Source: JBALVO01 sp036961445
GTDB taxonomy: Bacteria > Pseudomonadota > Gammaproteobacteria > Pseudomonadales > Halieaceae
Assembly: GCA_036961445.1 (NCBI GenBank)
Contig: JBALVO010000033.1
Span: forward strand, 1-32,766
DNA: 32,766 nt
Direction: 5' to 3'
Part shown: in pieces, positions 24,129 to 32,486 of the stretch
Layout: each line of letters opens with the position of its first letter
How positions within the stretch are numbered: position 1 is the first letter of the stretch
Translations under genes and position numbers: made by a program
Notes under the pieces: generated by a model
Database searches by the model: none
What the model was told of the DNA's origin: nothing
The model's input: the letters and a program-made list of their open reading frames with translations, nothing else

Positions 24129-25379
24129 TTAGCGTCGGGTGGGGTCGGCCAGTCTTTTCAGGATCAGTCGTAGTTGTCGCTCCAGCAAATCCTGGTACGG
24201 CCCCGCAAATTCCTCGATCATGGCGTAATCCCTGACCTCGGTCAGTTGGTACTCCACTCTTCCGGAGACATCCACATCCTCGCAGACGGCTGGCGCCAGC
24301 AGGATTTTAGGTGGCTTGCTGGCACAGACGGTTTGTAGTTCATCCAATGTATGTTGCATGTACAGGCCAGGGTAGATGTCACTGCCATCCCCCACGCCCA
24401 GCTCGCTCTGGGATATCGCCATGGCGATGGACATGGACAGCGGCATCTGCTGCTCCAGTTCATGGCTGACGGCCTGTACCAACCAGGCACAGGAAGCGGC
24501 TCGAAACCCTGCACTGCCGGCGCTGTTGTGGCCGCTGAAATAAATCGTCAGCCCGAATTGCCGGGAAACCTGTAATTCCCCCGCGTAAAAACCCGCTGCG
24601 GCGTAGATCACCTGGTGTAGACGATCGGTGTAGCGATGTAATGAGTGGTCGTCCAGTGTGTCTACATAGTCCACCAGGCTGGTCAGATGAAGGTACAGCA
24701 CAGCGGTGGTGCGGTAGTTTTCATCCTGGGGGTTGGTATCGCTGCGAGTCCGCAACAGATCCATAGGCAAGGCGTTGATATGTCTGGCCAGCAAATCGAC
24801 TTCGTTAGCGGGTTGGCTTCTTTGCTCTTCATCATCCAGGGAAATGACGCTGGCCATAGTTGTCAGCCGGTTGCCCAGGCGCTGGCCCAGGTGACGACTG
24901 CCACCATACACCGCCAGGCTCAACAAAATCGCCAGGCCCAGCAGGCTCAGGACGAAACTCAGTTGAGCGGCCTGTGCGTTGTCGGTGCTGATAGTAATTA
25001 CGACCTGGCCGGCGATGTCTGATTGGACGCGCACGGGTGCCTGGTATTGACTCAGGTTCTTGCCCCGGGCGTTGCCGGCCTGGCCGATGGCCTTGCCTTC
25101 TACATCGAAAATCGCCACCTGTTCGGCTGAAGATGTAGCGACAAAGCGCTGCAGCGAGGCGGAGACACTCAGCAAGTCGCCGCTCTGCAAAGACGTACTG
25201 ATACGCTGGGCGATCTGGTGCGCCAATGCGGTGCCATATTCTTCTTGCTGCTGCAGCTGCATATGACGACTGGAGATCGCGCCCAGTGTTACCAGGGCGA
25301 GGCTGACGAGCAGGCACAGCCCCGCCGTGACTAGTGCCAGCTGTTGCCCAAGGCCGGTATTTTTGATGCGGCTTTTCAC
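24129..25379 (-). CDS. Two-TM Smp/AhpA-like membrane protein with cyclase-like C-terminus
   Basis: A 416-residue protein divergent from serB, the position of E. coli ytjB (smp) and its Pseudomonas counterpart. TM1 spans about 12-34, a periplasmic sensor-like loop 35-140, and TM2 141-158. The cytoplasmic part from about 224 runs AVLYLHLTSLVDYV ... GLTIYFSG ... ASCAWLVQAV. This resembles the beta-alpha pattern of a class III nucleotide cyclase, but His and Thr stand where metal-binding Asp residues would be, so activity is unlikely. The cyclase likeness is my inference. The biological role is not established. Confidence 0.75.
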   Translation of the reverse strand: MKSRIKNTGLGQQLALVTAGLCLLVSLALVTLGAISSRHMQLQQQEEYGTALAHQIAQRISTSLQSGDLLSVSASLQRFVATSSAEQVAIFDVEGKAIGQAGNARGKNLSQYQAPVRVQSDIAGQVVITISTDNAQAAQLSFVLSLLGLAILLSLAVYGGSRHLGQRLGNRLTTMASVISLDDEEQRSQPANEVDLLARHINALPMDLLRTRSDTNPQDENYRTTAVLYLHLTSLVDYVDTLDDHSLHRYTDRLHQVIYAAAGFYAGELQVSRQFGLTIYFSGHNSAGSAGFRAASCAWLVQAVSHELEQQMPLSMSIAMAISQSELGVGDGSDIYPGLYMQHTLDELQTVCASKPPKILLAPAVCEDVDVSGRVEYQLTEVRDYAMIEEFAGPYQDLLERQLRLILKRLADPTRR

Positions 25380-25566
25380 GCGAGGTGGATGACTTACCGT
25401 GTTGCAATGCGGGCAGTATAAACCACTCCCGTGGGCAAATGATCCCTTTGTTGGGTGCCACGTAGCAAATTTTGTACAACGGTAACCGCCGCCAGCGCAA
25501 AGGCTGCTTCCCAGCTCTTATGGTGAGCGGGTAAAATAGTGTTTTTGCATAGCCCTGGATCGCTGC

Positions 25567-26784
25567 GTGAACGATATATTGCTCATTACTATCTCCGGCG
25601 CAGACCAGCCCGGTCTGACGGCAGGGATTACGGCCATCCTGGCGGAGCATTCGGTCAATATTCTGGATATCGGCCAAGCGGTGATACATGCGACTCTGTC
25701 CATGGGGGTGCTGGTAGAGGTGCCGGATAGCGGTGCCAAGGACGCTGCTGCTGACACCGTGCGCGATTATGCCCAGAGTCACGGGATGAGTGTGCGCATC
25801 AGTCCTGTGACGCCCGGCAGTTATGGTCAATGGGTGCAGGGGCAGGGTCGGGCGCGCTATATCATCACCTTGCTGGCGCGTAAGATAACCGCTGACCAGC
25901 TGGCGCGGGTTACCGCAGTGGTGGTGCGGCATGGGTTGAATATCGACGGCATAAATCGCTTGTCCGGGCGCATACCTCTGGGCGATCCCCCGGCGTTGAG
26001 CAAGGCTTGTGTGGAGTTTTCAGTACGCGGTCTGCTGCCTGATTCGGCAGCTTTTCGTCGCGATTTACTGGAGGTGGCCGGTGTCCTGGAAGTGGACCTG
26101 GCTTTTCAGCAGGACAATATGTACCGGCGCAATCGGCGCCTGGTGGCCTTCGATATGGACTCCACCCTGATCGAGGCCGAAGTCATTGATGAACTGGCGA
26201 CGCTGGCAGGCGTCGGCGAGCAAGTGAGCGCCATTACCGAGCGCGCTATGCGCGGCGAGATCGATTTCAGTGAAAGTTTTCGCGCCCGGGTAGCTCTGCT
26301 GGAGGGGCTGCAAGAGAGTGCGTTGGCGGAGGTCGCCGGCCAGTTAAAAATTACCGAGGGCGCAGAACATTTGATAGCAACGCTGCGTACCCTGGGCTAT
26401 AAGACAGCGATACTGTCAGGGGGCTTTACCTATTTTGCCCGCCATCTGCAGGCGCGCCTGGGTATGGATTATGTCTACGCCAACGAGCTGGATATCGCCG
26501 ATGGCAGGGTGACTGGTAGGGTACGCGGTACTATTGTCGATGGGGCGCGCAAGGCCGAGTTATTGCGTCAGCTGGCGCGCGAAGAGGGTATAGATTTACA
26601 GCAGGTGATTGCGGTGGGCGATGGCGCCAATGACTTGCCTATGCTGAGTATTGCCGGTCTGGGTATTGCGTTTCGGGCCAAGCCGCTGGTGAAAAAATCC
26701 GCCGAGCAATCGATCTCCACGCTTGGCCTGGATGCCATCCTCTATCTGCTTGGCTTCTCCGATAAGTATCAGAGTCAGGAATAG
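25567..26784 (+). CDS. serB: Phosphoserine phosphatase SerB with tandem ACT domains
   Basis: It performs the last step of serine synthesis, dephosphorylating phosphoserine. The 405-residue protein has two N-terminal ACT domains (about 4-75 and 98-175), the long architecture found in Pseudomonas and mycobacteria, which suggests feedback control by amino acids. A HAD phosphatase follows: nucleophile Asp196 and Asp198 in FDMDSTLIEAE, motif II in LSGGFTYFA, and GDGANDLPML. The start is GTG at 25567, at the beginning of the first ACT strand. Confidence 0.95.
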   Translation: MNDILLITISGADQPGLTAGITAILAEHSVNILDIGQAVIHATLSMGVLVEVPDSGAKDAAADTVRDYAQSHGMSVRISPVTPGSYGQWVQGQGRARYIITLLARKITADQLARVTAVVVRHGLNIDGINRLSGRIPLGDPPALSKACVEFSVRGLLPDSAAFRRDLLEVAGVLEVDLAFQQDNMYRRNRRLVAFDMDSTLIEAEVIDELATLAGVGEQVSAITERAMRGEIDFSESFRARVALLEGLQESALAEVAGQLKITEGAEHLIATLRTLGYKTAILSGGFTYFARHLQARLGMDYVYANELDIADGRVTGRVRGTIVDGARKAELLRQLAREEGIDLQQVIAVGDGANDLPMLSIAGLGIAFRAKPLVKKSAEQSISTLGLDAILYLLGFSDKYQSQE

Positions 26785-26805
26785 TCTGGCGCGCAGGGGG
26801 TTTTT

Positions 26806-28638
26806 CTAGATTTTGCTCCACACCGAGTCATAGGAACCCAGGTGCCCGGCTTTGTCTTCGGCCAATACGTCTCCCAGCTCCCTGATGTAGCGAAAATCGA
26901 ATTGGGCGAAACTCCCGGTCGCGGCGACTTGGCGCTGTAATTGTATCGAATACTCTTCTGTTGCACTGATCAGCGTTACTTTCTGGCGTTCCCTGAAGCC
27001 CGCCCTTGGCGTAATCAGTGTGTGTGGCTGGCCTACCAGCTTTATCTCTGGTAACAGCAGTACACGCATTGGTGGTGTTTTATCACCGGTTTTTTGATGG
27101 ATGCGAGCGCCGTAAGGCATTGCCCGTGGGCTTAGAAGTTCCAGCCCGATCAGGGTTCTGGCATTTTCAAGATTGCTTACCCAGCGGCTGACGGCAATGA
27201 CCCAATTCTTGTTGTGTTCTTCTTTCAAACTGATAATGTCGCCGGCCCTGATATCACCGGGTAGTTCAGCGGTCCACTCCAGACAGTAGCCACCTGGGCT
27301 GGCATTGGCCAGTTGTACTTTGTACATCGGGTAACGGACTTCCGGCGGCAGTTGTACATCCTGGTCCAGTAGTAGCTCCGCGCGAGTGAGTTCATCCACT
27401 TCGACCTGATGTTCTATGTTTTCTGCTACCTTGTCCCGGTGCGCTTGCTCTGGCGCGGAGTAATCTTCTTCCGGATTCGCCTGTTGCCACATATCGCCTT
27501 TCTCGGCCGGTAGCAGAAACCGATTGGTGGGCACCCGGTCAGGCGGTGGTGGTATGTAATCATCGCCGAACAATACATTCTCGAAAATACGTTCTCCAGC
27601 CACGTGGTAGTGACTGCTGCTCAGTCCGATGGCCACCCATAGCGGGGTATTGGAGGTGGCCCGGTTGAAATTGCGCAGGCTCATCGTTCCCAGCGACTCT
27701 ATCACGTGGTCCAGCATGTTTGCGGGTAGGCGGGTGTCCTGGTGGAAATTGATGTCCTGTTGGCCTTCGCTTTGCTGGAGTTGTTCCAGGTGTTTGATCA
27801 GGGCAGTGGTGTCGATATAGCGGAAATGAGGTTCAAGAGAGTTAGTGTAAAGAGCGCTGTAAAGTGCCGGTTGATCACTGTCCAGATCTACCACAAACAG
27901 CCCGCTGCCACTGTGCGGATTCGCCATTTGCACCAGTTCACTCCAGTGTTGCAGACCCCGATACAGCGCCGCGATGTCGCTTTGTCCCAGTTGATTGGGT
28001 TTGCAACATCCCAGCATAAGGCCTTGCAGATAGGTCGCTGTTATGGTTTTACCACCGGACAAGGGATTGGCGACAGGAAAACTGGCTAACTGCTGGCTGT
28101 CGGCAAGGGCATAGAGCTGGTGCAGCGTCAGCCAGCCATGCAGTTCAATGGGCTGAAACAATTGAAATGTTTGCAGGATTTTGCGGCCAGCAAAGGTCAG
28201 GGCTCGCTGGATGGCTTCACAAGTCAGTTTGGCTGGGTTGGTACTTTGTATAGACTCTCGCTGCTGTATAGCTTCAATTGCGACAATGGTGTAGCCGGTG
28301 GTGAAGACACTGTGCAGGCTGTTCGCCAGTTCGGCCATTTGTCGTGGCTCCTCCGGCATAACCAGAGGCTGGTTGAGAAAACGCTTGGTCAGGTTGGACA
28401 GTGCTACTTCCAGGTTGGGGCGCAGCATTTCCAAAATGTCGTAGCGAATTTCGGGGGAGACTTTTACGTGATTCAGGTCGCTGATCGCTTGGCGCAGCTG
28501 CTGTGCCACTGAGCGGGTGTTGGTAACCGGCAGGCTCTGGGTCCAGGTGCGCGCCGCATCGGCATCGAGTGGGAACAACGTAAAAGCTGGCAGATCCTGC
28601 ACAGGAATCTTTAATTTGAGTGGCGTATCGCTAACCAT
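26806..28638 (-). CDS. PilZ-domain protein, FimW-like
   Basis: A soluble protein of 610 residues with a large helical N-terminal region (about 1-410) of unknown fold and a PilZ domain (about 415-530). The PilZ DxSxxG-type motif appears as NASPGG near residue 443. The expected RxxxR pair just upstream is not evident (VRYPMYK). From memory, the P. aeruginosa serB region encodes FimW, a PilZ c-di-GMP effector of surface attachment, and position, size and architecture fit that. The ATG at 28638 is chosen because a longer in-frame start would run into the efp promoter region. It is divergent from efp. Confidence 0.78.
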   Translation of the reverse strand: MVSDTPLKLKIPVQDLPAFTLFPLDADAARTWTQSLPVTNTRSVAQQLRQAISDLNHVKVSPEIRYDILEMLRPNLEVALSNLTKRFLNQPLVMPEEPRQMAELANSLHSVFTTGYTIVAIEAIQQRESIQSTNPAKLTCEAIQRALTFAGRKILQTFQLFQPIELHGWLTLHQLYALADSQQLASFPVANPLSGGKTITATYLQGLMLGCCKPNQLGQSDIAALYRGLQHWSELVQMANPHSGSGLFVVDLDSDQPALYSALYTNSLEPHFRYIDTTALIKHLEQLQQSEGQQDINFHQDTRLPANMLDHVIESLGTMSLRNFNRATSNTPLWVAIGLSSSHYHVAGERIFENVLFGDDYIPPPPDRVPTNRFLLPAEKGDMWQQANPEEDYSAPEQAHRDKVAENIEHQVEVDELTRAELLLDQDVQLPPEVRYPMYKVQLANASPGGYCLEWTAELPGDIRAGDIISLKEEHNKNWVIAVSRWVSNLENARTLIGLELLSPRAMPYGARIHQKTGDKTPPMRVLLLPEIKLVGQPHTLITPRAGFRERQKVTLISATEEYSIQLQRQVAATGSFAQFDFRYIRELGDVLAEDKAGHLGSYDSVWSKI

Positions 28639-28731
28639 ATGTTCCAGCCTTGTTATCTTTTTACTGAAAGGGAACACTGACACATAGAATATCCTATATA
28701 CGGCGTAAATCGCCACCGCAATATCCAGCAT

Positions 28732-28761
28732 CTGCCATTGGGCGTCGGCCTGAGGTATGAT
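28732..28761 (+). promoter_or_regulatory. Candidate efp promoter with GC discriminator
   Basis: CTGCCA (28732-28737), 18 bp, then TATGAT (28756-28761), followed two bases later by GCGCCC. The efp ATG is 35 bp further on. Confidence 0.5.
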
Positions 28762-28796
28762 GTGCGCCCATTTTCAAGTAACAGATAGAGAACACC

Positions 28797-29369
28797 ATGG
28801 CGAACTACTCCACCAACGAATTCCGCTCGGGCCTTAAAGTCATGCTGGATGGCGAGCCCTGTAGCATTGTTGATAACGAGTTCGTGAAACCAGGCAAAGG
28901 GCAGGCCTTTAATCGGGTAAGACTGCGTAATCTCAATACGGGTAGGCAGTGGGAGCGCACCTTTAAATCCGGTGAAACTCTGGAAGGCGCCGACGTTATG
29001 GATGTCGCTATGGAATATCTCTATAACGACGGTGAATTCTGGTATTTCATGGAACCTGATACTTTTGAGCAGCATCAGGCTGATGCCAAGGCCGTAGGTG
29101 ATACCTACTTGTGGTTGAAGGAGCAGGACAAGTGCGAGGTCACTTTGTTTAACGGTGCACCGTTGTCAGTGGCACCGCCTAATTTTGTGGAGCTGGAAGT
29201 CGTGGAAACAGACCCCGGTCTCAAGGGTGATACAGCCAGTGGCGGCACCAAGCCGGCCAAGCTGAGTACGGGAGCCGTGGTTAAGGTGCCGTTGTTCCTT
29301 GGTCAGGGCGAAATCATCCGCATCGACACCCGCACGGGTGAATATCAGGGGCGCGCCAGCAAGTCCTGA
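28797..29369 (+). CDS. efp: Translation elongation factor P
   Basis: EF-P rescues ribosomes stalled on polyproline stretches. The 190-residue product has the three-domain layout and the modification loop KPGKGQAF with Lys34, the residue beta-lysylated by EpmA in enterobacteria. The rhamnosylated Arg type of Pseudomonas is not present. epmA follows directly, agreeing with the Lys form. The C-terminal domain ends with IRIDTRTGEYQGRA. Confidence 0.98.
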   Translation: MANYSTNEFRSGLKVMLDGEPCSIVDNEFVKPGKGQAFNRVRLRNLNTGRQWERTFKSGETLEGADVMDVAMEYLYNDGEFWYFMEPDTFEQHQADAKAVGDTYLWLKEQDKCEVTLFNGAPLSVAPPNFVELEVVETDPGLKGDTASGGTKPAKLSTGAVVKVPLFLGQGEIIRIDTRTGEYQGRASKS

Positions 29370-29376
29370 CCACAAG

Positions 29377-30330
29377 ATGAACTGGCAGCCAAGTGCGGAC
29401 CTCGGGTCCATCCGGGCGCGGGCTGCACTGCTGAGCCAGTTGCGCCAGTTTTTTACTGAGCGCGATATTCTTGAAGTCGAAACCCCCCTGCTGTGCATCA
29501 CTGGTATTACCGATCCGGCCATAGAGCCGCTGATGGTGGAGCGCGGAGTGTCTTCAGTGCAGTCGCGCTATCTGCAAACGTCCCCCGAATACGCGATGAA
29601 GCGGCTGTTGGCTGCCTATGGTGAGCCAATCTTCCAGATTGCCAAAGCCTTTCGCGATGGCGAGGCTGGCGCCCGGCACAATCCTGAATTTACCTTACTG
29701 GAATGGTATCGACCGGGCTTTGACCATCATCAATTGATGGCCGAGGTCGCTGAGTTGGTATGCTACTGCATGGGTCAGCGAGTTGTGCACACGCGCAGTT
29801 ATCGCGAGTTGTTTTTGGAGTTTCTTGCGATAGATCCTTTTACTGCCTCCATTGACGAGTTGGAAGCAGTTGCGCGAGAGCACCTCGACCCGGGTACCCT
29901 GTCTGGCGACAGAGACCTGTGGCTGGACCTGTTGCTGAGTCACCTGATCGAACCACAGTTAGCGATGCTGGGGATGTGCTTTGTGTATGACTATCCCGCC
30001 TCCCAGGCCGCTTTGTCGCGGCTTGCCCGGGTTGATGACGTGTTAGTAGGACACCGATTTGAGTTGTATGTGGACGGGATGGAGTTAGCCAATGGTTATT
30101 TTGAGCTGCTTGGCGTGGATGAGCAGCGTCGTCGGTTCGAACAGGATAATTTGCGTCGTCGCGAGTACGGCCAGGCGGAGCGGCCACTGGATGAGTTGTT
30201 GTTGGCGGCGATGGAGCATGGCCTGCCCAGTTGCAGTGGCGTGGCGTTGGGAGTTGACCGCTTGTTGATGCTGGTCACCGACGCTACTGATATCCGCGAT
30301 GTATTGGCATTTGACTGGGCCAGCAGCTAG
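29377..30330 (+). CDS. epmA: EF-P lysine lysyltransferase EpmA
   Basis: A truncated class II lysyl-tRNA-synthetase-like enzyme (317 aa) that attaches (R)-beta-lysine to EF-P Lys34. It has the aaRS motif 2 region (FRDGEAGARHNPEFTLLEWY) and motif 3 (GVALGVDRLLML) but no anticodon-binding domain, as expected. It starts at the ATG at 29377, seven bases after efp; an in-frame GTG at 29299 inside efp would add 26 unlikely residues. The aminomutase partner EpmB is not in this window. Its stop overlaps that of the convergent thioesterase. Confidence 0.95.
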   Translation: MNWQPSADLGSIRARAALLSQLRQFFTERDILEVETPLLCITGITDPAIEPLMVERGVSSVQSRYLQTSPEYAMKRLLAAYGEPIFQIAKAFRDGEAGARHNPEFTLLEWYRPGFDHHQLMAEVAELVCYCMGQRVVHTRSYRELFLEFLAIDPFTASIDELEAVAREHLDPGTLSGDRDLWLDLLLSHLIEPQLAMLGMCFVYDYPASQAALSRLARVDDVLVGHRFELYVDGMELANGYFELLGVDEQRRRFEQDNLRRREYGQAERPLDELLLAAMEHGLPSCSGVALGVDRLLMLVTDATDIRDVLAFDWASS

Positions 30331-30809
30331 CCGCTTTTGCCCAGCGCTTCCTCACCGTTTTGCTCTCCCAGAATTGCCGGGCCGTATCCACAGATGAATT
30401 CCTTGGGTAGGCGTCTGGGTTTCCCCGTACTCAACTCGATACAGGCAAAGCGCATTCCTGCGCGCAGCAGGGTTACACCATCATCGATGCGAATTGCCTG
30501 AAATCGCCTTGCCATAGTCAGCTTCTTATCCCAGCTCACGATCCAGGTGGCCACTGCTACGGACTCTCCAGCGCGGGAGGCCTGCAGGTAGTGGTATTCG
30601 CTGTGGGTGATAGCCATGGCGCGATCCAGTTGTTGGTAGCGCTCAAGGTCCAGACCCAGGGCGACTGAGTGGGACCAGGCAACCTGTTCGCACCATTTCA
30701 CGTAGACGGCATTGTTGGTGTGGTTCAGGCCATCTATATCCTGTGCGCTGACCTGCGTTTGTAGAGTGTGGGGGTTCGGGTAATCCCAGAGCGGACTCAG
30801 GTCTGTCAT
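30327..30809 (-). CDS. Hotdog-fold acyl-CoA thioesterase (4HBT family)
   Basis: A 160-residue single hotdog-domain protein with the segment VSAQDIDGLNHTNNAVYVKWCEQ that carries the family's Asp and His/Asn active-site region. This is the YbgC/FadM-type pattern for hydrolysis of acyl-CoA thioesters; the actual acyl chain cannot be read from sequence. The start ATG overlaps the nhaC stop as ATGA, so it is translationally coupled to nhaC. A longer in-frame start would lie inside nhaC and is rejected. Confidence 0.88.
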   Translation of the reverse strand: MTDLSPLWDYPNPHTLQTQVSAQDIDGLNHTNNAVYVKWCEQVAWSHSVALGLDLERYQQLDRAMAITHSEYHYLQASRAGESVAVATWIVSWDKKLTMARRFQAIRIDDGVTLLRAGMRFACIELSTGKPRRLPKEFICGYGPAILGEQNGEEALGKSG

Positions 30810-32284
30810 GAGGCGTCTGCCAAAGCCCCTGCTTCCGGCTGTTCCAGTGGTTTTAATGCGAATGCCGTATAGCCATAAATCATCGCAATTATCGGACACA
30901 GCAGGTTGAAAAAAGCGAATGGGGCGTAGCTGAACGTGGCCACGCCCAGAGTAGCGGACATATAGGCGCCGCAGGTGTTCCACGGTATAAGGGCAGAGGT
31001 TAGCGTCGCTGAATCTTCCAGGGTGCGTGACAGATTGAGCCTGGATAGGCCGTAGCGTTCATACTCATCCTTGAACATGCGTCCGGGCAGGGCGACAGCG
31101 ATAAACTGGTCTGCAGCCAGGACATTGGTGCCGATGCAGGTAAGTACGGTTGCCACAATCAGGGACCCGACGCTCTTCACACCGCGCAGGGCGAGTTGCA
31201 ATAAATAGTTGAGTATTCCGGTGCGTTCCAGCACGCCGCCAAAGCCCAGGGCACAGATTATTAGCCATACGGTATTAAGCATGCTACTCATGCCACCCTT
31301 GCTCAGCAGAGCATCGAGAAACTCGTTGCCACTTTGGGAGGTATAGCCATCAAACAGGCTGATCCAGACGCCCTTGAATAAGGTGAAAAACGTACCCAGC
31401 CCCTCGCTTTCGCCAGCCAGTTTGATAACGGTATCGGGTTGGAACAGCAGGGCGAAAACGGCGCCGGTAAGTGCGCTGATGACAATGGATGGATACGCCG
31501 GGAAGCGTTTGTAGACCAATACCAGCATCAGTACTAATGGCAAAAGTAAGTGTAGGCCTATATTAAACTCGGCGGTGAGCGATTGTTTCAGTTCCTCGAT
31601 TTCGCTTGGGGCGGCCGCCTCGGAGCTGCCGATAAGTGCAAAAATGATCAAGGCTATGACAAAGCTCGGTACGGTGGTCCAGAGCATATGGCGGATATGG
31701 TCAAATAGGTCTACCCCGGTTGCGGCCGATGCCAGGTTGGTGGTGTCAGACATGGGGGACAGCTTGTCGCCGAAATACGCACCGGAAATGATCGCACCGG
31801 CGGTGATCGAAGGTGACAGATCGAAGCTGCCGGCGATGCCCATCAGGCCTATGCCCAGGGTGCCGGCCACGGTCCAGGAACTGCCTATGCTAATGGCGAC
31901 GATGGCGCAAATGGCGGCGCTGGCAGCGTAAAATATGCTGGGATTCAGCACCTGAACCCCATAATAAATCATGGCAGGGACGGTGCCGCACAGGATCCAC
32001 GTGCCTATCAGCATACCCACAGATAAAAGTATCAGGCTTGGTCCCAGCCCTACGCCTATACCTTCGATAATGCCCTCCTGTGCTACTTTCCAGGAGATAC
32101 CGACGCGACGGCCCACCATTGCTGCTACGCAGGTGGCCAGCACCAGCGCGATCTGGTTAGCGCCATAGGAGGAGTCAGCACCGAATAGAAAAACGGAGGA
32201 GGCTAACAAGCTAATCAAAAAGGCGATCGGGGTTAGCGCCAGCAAAAGGGTGATAGCGGGAGCTTGAAGTTTGGGTGCGCTCAC
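30806..32284 (-). CDS. nhaC: Na+/H+ antiporter, NhaC family
   Basis: A polytopic inner-membrane protein of 492 residues with about 11-12 hydrophobic segments. It has characteristic NhaC stretches: ISIGSSWTVAGTLGIGLMGI, GAYFGDKLSPMSDTTNLA and, near the C-terminus, LSRTLEDSATLTSALIPWNTCG. NhaC proteins exchange sodium for protons, useful in a marine or alkaline setting; related members can instead exchange organic acids, so substrate is an inference. The start is GTG at 32284, with no strong Shine-Dalgarno. It is coupled to the thioesterase gene downstream. Confidence 0.9.
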   Translation of the reverse strand: MSAPKLQAPAITLLLALTPIAFLISLLASSVFLFGADSSYGANQIALVLATCVAAMVGRRVGISWKVAQEGIIEGIGVGLGPSLILLSVGMLIGTWILCGTVPAMIYYGVQVLNPSIFYAASAAICAIVAISIGSSWTVAGTLGIGLMGIAGSFDLSPSITAGAIISGAYFGDKLSPMSDTTNLASAATGVDLFDHIRHMLWTTVPSFVIALIIFALIGSSEAAAPSEIEELKQSLTAEFNIGLHLLLPLVLMLVLVYKRFPAYPSIVISALTGAVFALLFQPDTVIKLAGESEGLGTFFTLFKGVWISLFDGYTSQSGNEFLDALLSKGGMSSMLNTVWLIICALGFGGVLERTGILNYLLQLALRGVKSVGSLIVATVLTCIGTNVLAADQFIAVALPGRMFKDEYERYGLSRLNLSRTLEDSATLTSALIPWNTCGAYMSATLGVATFSYAPFAFFNLLCPIIAMIYGYTAFALKPLEQPEAGALADAS

Positions 32285-32486
32285 AATTACTTGCTCTTGT
32301 TATTAGACAGGTCGCTGCGTCGCCCGCGTGTGCCATTTTTTATCGCAATGGTGAACCCCGGGTAGCGCTCAGTGCTGCCAGAATGCCCTAAATACGCTGC
32401 CCGGTACAGTGATCTGCATGCTTTGTGGAGCGTATCTGTCGGGCTCATCTGACAGGGCTGCGGGTATCACGTAACATAAGACCGTC

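Noticed and set aside
24832..25932. 366-codon minus-strand frame over the Smp-like gene and serB
   Set aside because: It overlaps two well-supported genes in another frame and its composition (Arg, His, Pro, Gly rich) is typical of a shadow frame.
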